Shown: piece after piece, positions 56,587 to 64,000 of the stretch
Position numbering within the stretch: position 1 is the first letter of the stretch
How the letters are laid out: each line of letters starts with the position of its first letter
From: Trichaptum fuscoviolaceum
Lineage: Eukaryota > Basidiomycota > Agaricomycetes > Hymenochaetales > Trichaptaceae
DNA: 64,000 nt
NCBI GenBank assembly: GCA_910574455.1
Contig: CAJSYZ010000004.1
Location: forward strand, 3,330,565-3,394,564
Reading direction: 5' to 3'
Notes under the pieces: generated by a model
What the model saw: the letters and a program-made list of their open reading frames with translations, nothing else
Told to the model about the DNA's origin: nothing
Databases searched by the model: none
Position numbers and translations under genes: made by a program

Positions 56587-57375
56587 ATGGAAGACACGCA
56601 TACCATCCATGTAAGTTTCCGTGCTGTACTCGCGACTAGTGACTTATCCATCCCTAAGCTTCTCGTCGAAGCTGGTACGATTGCACAAAATAAGATCGTT
56701 CTCAAAGTATGTGCCTCGCCCACTCCCGTCTCTCTCACTAACGTCCGCACAGCTGGAGCACAGCGTGAAAGTCAACGGCGAAGAAGAGATAGACCTTGCG
56801 CTGTTCGAGTTCCAGGGACGAACTTATCGACTTGCGTCCCGGTCCACTGCAGCCCAGGCTGACGAGCCTCCCGCATTGGAACCCATCGTCGAGGACGCTC
56901 CACGTCGCGTAAACGACTGTCCCATTTGCGGGGACCCAGCCTGTCTGTACGCAGCAATTCTTCGTGACATGCGCAACGGTCCCCCTCCGTATCTCGCACA
57001 GAACCTGCATACCTGCACGACTGACGTACGTCAGCAAGGCCTCACGTTGCCCGATGGTGAAGTGACCGTCACCAACGTCACTGAGAACCCGACGGGCGAC
57101 AACGCAGGGAAAAGCCATATCGACATGGATTTCGCCGCAGGCGAGCGTTCGATTGTACGCCTCCATACTTCCTCTACACCTCACACTTACACATGGCATG
57201 ACCGTAGAGGCCAACCCCGCCTCGTCGTTGAGCACCAGGGCCGAGGACTCATGCACGTCCGCTGCGGAAATCCGGTAAGCCATCATCGACGTCAATTCCT
57301 TGTCGGCCGCTCACTTTAATGCAGGGCGAGCATATCCTGATTCCTAACAATACGCGTTTCATACTGCCTGTCTGA
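56587..57375 (+). CDS. element gene B, right copy
   Basis: Four exons (56587-56610, 56659-56706, 56753-57274, 57325-57375), open throughout, 214 residues. One residue change against the left copy was seen, EEEID for EEEIN. Confidence 0.7.
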
Positions 57376-58068
57376 ATATACAGAACATAGTTAGCGTTTC
57401 CTTGCTCACTAACGAAATTAGATCCTCCCTTATGTAAACACAAAGCCTTTCACTGTAACCTAGAGAAATTATTCAAAAATATTTCAACATTTCTGTTCCC
57501 TTATGCCATACAAATGTACAACCTTTTCCCATTGACATATACGAGCGTCCGCTGGAACAATACTGCTGTAAGTTCGCCAATATGTAAGTCTTGCGACTGC
57601 GTACTGCAAATCATTCAAGCCTACATCCTGCGACATCCAACGGCCTTTCCCTGCGCTTCCCAGATTTAAGATCAACGTCGTTGCCTATACTGTGTGTATC
57701 GGGTTCATCGCGCTATATCACTCGTCAAACAAGTGCTTCGCCCGAGTCGTCTTTACAATCGCAACTCCCTTTCTGCTATCCACCCATCGTACGAGAGATC
57801 GGAACCCGTTCTTCGATTCCACACCTTTCCTGTGGCACGATGAGCGTGAGAGTCTGACGAGCTCAAGTTTCCCACACGTCTCCTGCCATACTCACTCAAG
57901 CTTGCAGCTCTTTGGCTCCCTTTCCTTTCTTCTCCACTTACCATCATGAGACTTGTAGCGCACGTTAATACAAGCATTTGTACATTGTCCCTGTCGTACA
58001 TGAGACTCTCTATAATGTAGTTAACAATGAATACAATACAAAGTGAACCATAGATATGTCTCTCGACG

Positions 58069-61000
58069 TCAAAAACCTTCCATACGCCGACGAGCAACAG
58101 CTTCCTCGTCCTCCCATCTTATCTTCGTCTCCCTGTCTAAAACGTCAAGACGATAATCCTCGTTTCGAAGCATTTCATTTGGATGTTGTGTGAATAGTTT
58201 GTCCTCGAAATCGCCAATTAATCGAACGTTAGCAGCACCCGGACTGCGCGACAAAGCGACGTACGCATTGAACGGAGTGGAGAGCGAAGCTCGGAGGCTT
58301 TCGAATGTCAATGAGCACGTTCGGGATCGTTTGTCCTTGCGCTCTGTAGTCTGTGAAAGCATACGCTGCAGTCAGGGGGAATTGACGACGTCTAACGGTG
58401 ATTTTACGTCCACGAGTGCTAGAATCAATACTGAACGTCTTCTCCAGCGGCACAACTGGAATCACTCCCGCTGGAAGACCGGGTAGAGCGACCGCCCTCG
58501 TCCTATCCAACTTCACCAGAATGTACGCGGGTAAGCGCTTCAACTTCACCACACCAGTCCCACGTCTCTCGATGTCGTCTTCACTGTGTAGCACGATGTC
58601 ATGCACAACGCCCCTCGCCCCGTTTGTTATGTCGGCATCCGTGCTGACATTGAAGGTCACCATCGCCTTCATACCTATTGCAATCTCCAAAACGTCCTGC
58701 ATCACTTTTCCCGCTTTCTTCCTACGCACCGCCAGCCTTTCATCCTTGGCTAGCCGATGTCCTTGATAAACGGTCCTCCGCACGGCATATATACAAAGTC
58801 GCTCCTGCCAGCGCACAGTGACTTCTCAGTGCTTCCGCATTCCAGGGCTTCCGTACCGCATGACGTGGTGTGATCAACACAGCCGACCTCCACGGTTCGC
58901 AACTGAAGTCAGTAGGCGGACAATCCGGACTCGTGATGATGAGCGACCTCAGCTTCCTCAGATGATGTGTCCTACAATTTCCATATCGCGCGTGCTGTAG
59001 GAGGTCGTGCCAATGTCGGTCCGTCACCCTCACCTGCTTCTTCAACCTCACGACAGTCCGGAACTGTTCATACAACCGCCTCCCGTCAGCACACCTATCG
59101 TCACGGTCCCTTCCCTGAAAGTCTGCGAACAAAGCCACGGACACCCCGGCCGCAACTGGCGGAAATTGATGAAAGTCTCCAAATAATATAACGTTCATGC
59201 CTCCGAACGGACGTCCACTGTGATTCTCCGGTTGATCAGCTTTCGCTCGCGTTATCACCGTGTCCATCTCCGCAAAAAACGAGGATGCCACCATTGACAC
59301 TTCGTCAACAATGAGGAACTTGGCCTCTCCAAGAGTTCGAGCGAGCCTCGCTATCGTCTCTGCGGATTGATCTGCAGCACGCCCACTTCGAGGCATGGAT
59401 GTCAACGTGTGCAATGTCTGTCCCTCAATCAAGGACGCAGCCACACCTGTGTACGCGGCTTTCCGAAGCCAATGCTTCACGTTTAAACTCTCGAACAAGC
59501 TGGTGATTGTCTGGATGACCTTCGACTTCCCCACACCTCCTTCACCACTCACAACCATCAAAAGCGGTTCTGGATCCATTCCCCTCATGCATCTTCGTAC
59601 CTGGTCATTAACGATATCAAACGCACGTCTCTGCTCCTCAAACAATTCGGAAGGATCCACGGACGCCATGATATCCTCCGCGACTTCCACTCCCTCGCCT
59701 CCAACATAGTTGACTGTCCCCAATCCGTCGTCCGCGACTGCGTCCACTCGTCGAACCACTCCCTCGTCCGCTATGTCAACGTCCATGCGTTCCTCATCTC
59801 CCTCCTGCGCATTAGAGAGAGCGTTCTGCCATTCCGTGACTATACGATAGTCATCAGCACTTCCGATACGTGCTGCCATCGTCCCGTCCGTCGCAGTTGA
59901 ACCGTGCTGGAAAACTCCAGCGAGAGTCCCTACTCGAATGGCCTCCAATCCGTGCATGTACTCCCCACCGATCTGCTCCGTACGGCTTATAATCTCATCC
60001 TCAGCGTCGGTGTCGAAATGTCCCGCAACATCGACAGTCTCATGTACATCCTCCACTTCCCATTCACGCTCAGATATCTCGCGCCCCACATGCTCCTCAG
60101 CCCTCTCCTTCTCCCGTTCTCTTGTAGCTGCGTCACTCGTTTCATAGTAGTAGTCGATATTCTGTACAATATCTACCGCACGTTTGCCCGCGTTCGAAAT
60201 AAAGAGTTCATACGTGTCCTTCCAACTCGAATCACGAGTCTTCAAGTCGTTCGGTTTCCGCCACGGCTTCAGAAGCATTAGCATAGACGCACAGTATAGA
60301 GCATTCTCCGCGCTCTTTGGTAAAAAGTGTTTCCCTTGCACGGTCGGTAGTGTGTTGTGACCCACGCTTCGCAAGCGTCGACACTTCCCCTCATATTTAG
60401 CATGTGCGTCCAAGTACCGGAAGACTTCATTCCGCGGCCGACCACGCTGACGACCAGCACTTGCTACCTGATCACCACTATCTTCAGCTGTGCGCCGGCC
60501 GGCCCTGGCGGCAACTGGGGCCTCGTATGTGTCAAGCAAGAAATCGAGGACACTCATGTTCTCCATCTCGATCGGACGTAATGCGTAGTCTTCCACTTGG
60601 CCCGCAGCATGGAATCCACCCTGAGCATTCGGTGACAATGTTACACGCTCCTATAAGTAAGTCAGTCGAGTCCGTAGATGAGTACAGAAATCACACTAAC
60701 ATTCTCCTCGTCCTCGCCTCCGCGCACAAGCAAGTCATCACTGCGTTCATCTCCTACTTGTGCCTCACCGCTGAACTCTCTAAACGACCGTTTCAGGGCA
60801 GAGACAAACGACGTCCAAAATATAGGTGTATAATTATGGCTCCGGAATGAATCTCCCCAGCCCATCAAGTAACTGATAACCTGTGGCCCGCTGAGTTCCT
60901 GCTCCCTGTTCAAAGTCGTGAGACAGCGGGACAATAGCAGACGGTGATTATTTCTTGCGTCCAAGGCCTGCTGACTCTGGTCTTCATGGTACGCGAACGC

Positions 61001-63784
61001 GCGGGCTAACAGCGCCGAGCGATTGTGAGTTTTGTCCTGTCTCTTCGTTGTATACTTGCTCATATACCACGTAGCTCCTCTTGACTCCCGTCCACTCATC
61101 GTCAGCTTCATGTCGTTATTGCATCTGAAAGCGAGCGTCACCGCCGGATTCCAACTGTTCATATACTCGAACAGACGTTTGCTCCCCCACTCGCCTGTCT
61201 CATGAACCCAATCCTCACACGCTAATCGGAAAGGTGCACGACGTTTACAGACCAGCTTCCCGTTCTTGTTGAATCTTAGGCAAGTCGTTCTCTTACAAGT
61301 GTGCACTTGCTGTGATCTAACGACCGACTTCTCCAATTCGCGCGCTTGCCTCTCAAAGCTCTCCGAATCTGGGTCTGGAGGGCGACTGAATCCCACTCCA
61401 CGTTGTCTAGGTGTCGCATCAACCTCCTCCTTTGACCCCAAGCCATCCACATGCGACCGAATGTGCATCGAGATGAATGCCTTCACCTTCTCCCTGAAAC
61501 CCTCGTCCTTCAGAAAGCGCTCCATCTCTTCCGCGGTCGGCGCGTCTTTTAGCCATACCATCATATGCAAGTGAAGTGTTCCCCGTCCTTGCGCCTCCAC
61601 CACGCCGAAGTACGCTTCCACGGTCCCGAGAGCGCCGACGGAACTGGAAGTCGTGAAGTCCGTTTTTTTCACTCCCCAGAGATGCTCCAGTAAAACCTTA
61701 CTCATATAGTTAAACGCCAGTGCCGCTGCGAATGGATCCAGCGCAACATTACGTGCTCTCGTTTGTTCACTTGGACCCGCGGTTGCAGAGAACCTGTCCA
61801 TATCGATGCTCTCTCCGGCGAACACCTGCACCACTGGCTCATCGATGTCGTTCTGATTGACCGTAACGAACAACGCTGAAGGTCCTTTCATCATCGTCGT
61901 TCCCCACATACACGGAAAGTAACTCGACCGCCTTGCGTCCGATCCCGTTACCTTTGCACTGGCAGAGAACAAGTTCGCCTTAAGGAGAGCTACTCGGCGA
62001 TCGCTGACTGGCACATTTCGACTTTCCTCCTCTTCCGCCTTCTGCAAGTCGGCTAACGTTAGGGTCTGCAAGAGTTGCGAGTGCCTATCGAAGTCCTTCC
62101 GTTTCATCTGCACGCGAGCGCTCCTCATGACTTCCCGCCTCTGCTCGATTCCGAACGCGACGAAGTAGAACGAATGATGGTGTCGAAAGCGCTTGTCACA
62201 ATATTCCAGACACCATCGTACGTGCTCAAGGAAACCCACGTCCGCTTCTCTGGCAGCTTCAATTCCTCCCACACCGTATGGAAATAATGTCGGGAAACAG
62301 GCTGCCAATGGGTTACGTCCATCGCCATTCACGGGTGACCCATCCAATGTACGCCCGAAAGTCGAGAGCGCTCGTCGACCATGCCTCACTGCATAACCGC
62401 CTTCGCGTTCATCACCACCCGCATTCGCGAGCGCCCACATCATGAGTTCCGACGAACTCAACGTACTCATTACGGTATCGTGCACCCCCAAGTGTTGCAA
62501 CGGCACGACGTCCGGTTCCAGTACCCCTTTGAAAATGTAAGTAATCCTCTTCCACACGGCAGTGACGAATACTTACCTGTTGAGTTCGCTTCCGCGCGTT
62601 GCTCATCTTCACTACCGTCCTCATCTTCTAGGTCATCGAGCGAACGAGTCTCGCCATCCTCAAACGTCTCGTCCGTTCCGTCTGGCACGTACCCTGCACG
62701 TTCCTCGTCTACGACAGTTCCGTTCCTTTCGTGCATTACTGTGCTAAGAATCTCCATCGGCACACCATCTTCCGGCAAAGCGCGCAAATTCACTTCCGCG
62801 ATATCCATATGAGAATACATTGCATTATTCGCCTTCAGCCACCGTAACGCGCCATGCACTCGCACTCGCCGCACACGGAATGTCGACTTCAACCAGCGCT
62901 TGGGAAGTCTGCCCACGCCCACAAATGTGACAGCAATTACTGACGCCAACACACTCAGTGGTCGTGGCAGCATCCGTCCTTCCAACATGGACAAGACCTG
63001 CTCATTGTTCAAAGGAAATGTCGTCACATTGCCCGCCAAGCCGCTCTGCAGCATATCCGGATCCCCAACGTGTCCATTCCGCGGGAAAAAGCTTGAAAAC
63101 ATAACAGCGGGCGAATTGCAAGGCAATCAGCATCTGCTCCGGCACCGTCAAGCCCTGCAGCTCCTCAGGCACATCACCGACCCACATGTCGTTAGCCAAC
63201 GCGAGCCGTGGTCGTTTAGCGTTCTTGAGTGAACTGTCGCAATCTTCGCATATGCTTCCCAAGGCGCCGCCTGCACTGCTCCTCACATACCGCGTCTCCA
63301 GCAGCATTCCCTCAAACAGACGGTGAGCTGCGTGCGACTGAGCCGGTGCCAGTCGTTCCTTACACGGTAGATCCGTAAGCAGGATGTCCTTGCACTGCGA
63401 CCCAAACCTTTCACGCGCACAAACGACGCACACCACGCGACAAATTCGCTCATTGGAAGTCGCAGCACGCACCGCTCGTAGCGAGTTCGCCCACTGCTCT
63501 CGCGTTGGCAGGTCCATATATCGCTCGGGGTTCCGGTCATACTCTTGACGGCGCCGGGCGTGTCCTTCCAATGTTCCCCGCGTGCCAGACACAGTCGGCT
63601 CCGATCGCCTTGCGCGCGCTCGTTTCTCCCTCGCCAATCTCACGAGCAACGCCTTCGAGTCATCATCCATGACGGCGATCTCTAACTCAAGCTCTCGTCG
63701 CCGACGCTGCGCCTCCATGGAAAAGGTCCCTGCTGGAAAAGCCCCAATGACTTCGCCAGCTGTTAGGTTTACCCACCTGGACAT
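58069..63784 (-). pseudogene. Helitron RepHel, right copy (three frameshifts)
   Basis: Inverted copy of 32388-38099. Compared with the left copy it has one extra base at 63086-63090 (an A run of five against four), one at 58768-58770 and one near 58279-58281, each shifting the frame: the first in the DUF6570-like part, the other two in the helicase. In contrast, the stretch 62557-60662 is open across the site where the left copy is shifted, so HUH motif and YMSKYTTK tyrosines are in one frame here. Walker A, Walker B and GDFHQFPPV lie in the open frame 60638-58740. Neither copy alone encodes an intact protein. Confidence 0.85.
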
Positions 63785-64000
63785 TGCTTTCGGAGGTCTA
63801 CAATCGCAGACCTCTTCCTAATTCTCCCTCTAATTCCAAAGCACCTTGCCCCACATGCTGCCAGTCCCGTGAACTCTGCGAGAGTCCCAATACCCGTAAG
63901 AATGTGGTCGTACAGCCGACGTTCCTAGGTCTGTCATTCCGTATCCAACTCAGATCTCGATTTCATCTCATTCAAATCTAGACGCCACATCTAACACACG
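63785..64000. other. upstream region of RepHel, right copy, cut by window end
   Basis: Mirror of 32172-32387; the element continues beyond the window. Confidence 0.7.

Larger units (their letters stand above)
48857..64000 (-). mobile_element. large Helitron-like element, right copy (RepHel on minus)
   Basis: Inverted copy of the element at 32172-47310; paired positions sum to 96,167-96,172, so the arms differ by only about five bases in length over 15.1 kb. The first shared base is 48857, preceded by TATAAAA, which reads TTTTATA after the element end. The element runs off the window at 64000, so its 5' end is not seen. In the parts I compared directly, substitutions are rare and scattered. 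Confidence 0.82.

Overview
The window looks like nuclear DNA of a basidiomycete, probably an Agaricomycete. The host genes (NUP85, RGD1-type RhoGAP, histones H3 and H4, NLE1/Rsa4, pirin) are cut by many 40-70 base GT-AG introns, and they sit among a Tad-type LINE, a long-TIR DNA transposon and Helitron-like elements with a PIF1-type RepHel. All gene models are manual splices read from the sequence; no search could be run.

Layout: 1-510, 3' end of an unknown gene; 2674-5418, NUP85; 6840-7168, a 71-residue Cys-rich protein; 9918-12773, F-BAR/RhoGAP protein; about 14.0-15.7 kb (minus), F-box/LRR-like protein; 16303-22080 (minus), a full-structure LINE with a 13-base target duplication; 22149-25562, a 3.4-kb DNA transposon with 373-base TIRs and an 8-base target duplication, 55 bases from the LINE; 25979-27308, a divergent H3/H4 pair; 27532-29337 (minus), NLE1/Rsa4.

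From about 30 kb onward the window is dominated by two nearly identical, oppositely oriented copies of one large Helitron-like element: 47310 down to at least 32172, and 48857 up to the window end at 64000 (paired coordinates sum to about 96,168). Between them lies 1.5 kb of unique DNA holding an intact pirin gene. Each copy carries a RepHel (HUH/Y2 replication initiator plus PIF1-like helicase), two small paralogous unknown genes with matching exon structure, an 817-residue NGN-KOW protein that resembles the transcription elongation factor Spt5, and a 208-residue unknown protein. The shared end has two 105-base subterminal repeats and a terminal hairpin, and each copy meets different unique DNA beginning with TT. 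This suggests two separate insertions of a Helentron/Helitron2-like element rather than a simple inverted duplication. RepHel is broken by different single-base indels in the two copies. A further gene at 30415-31559 and a partial NGN-KOW relic at about 29.97-30.2 kb may belong to the left element or to an older relative.

The most interesting point is the mobile Spt5-like gene travelling with RepHel and two paralogous unknown genes: a replicative transposon that seems to carry its own transcription-elongation-type factor.
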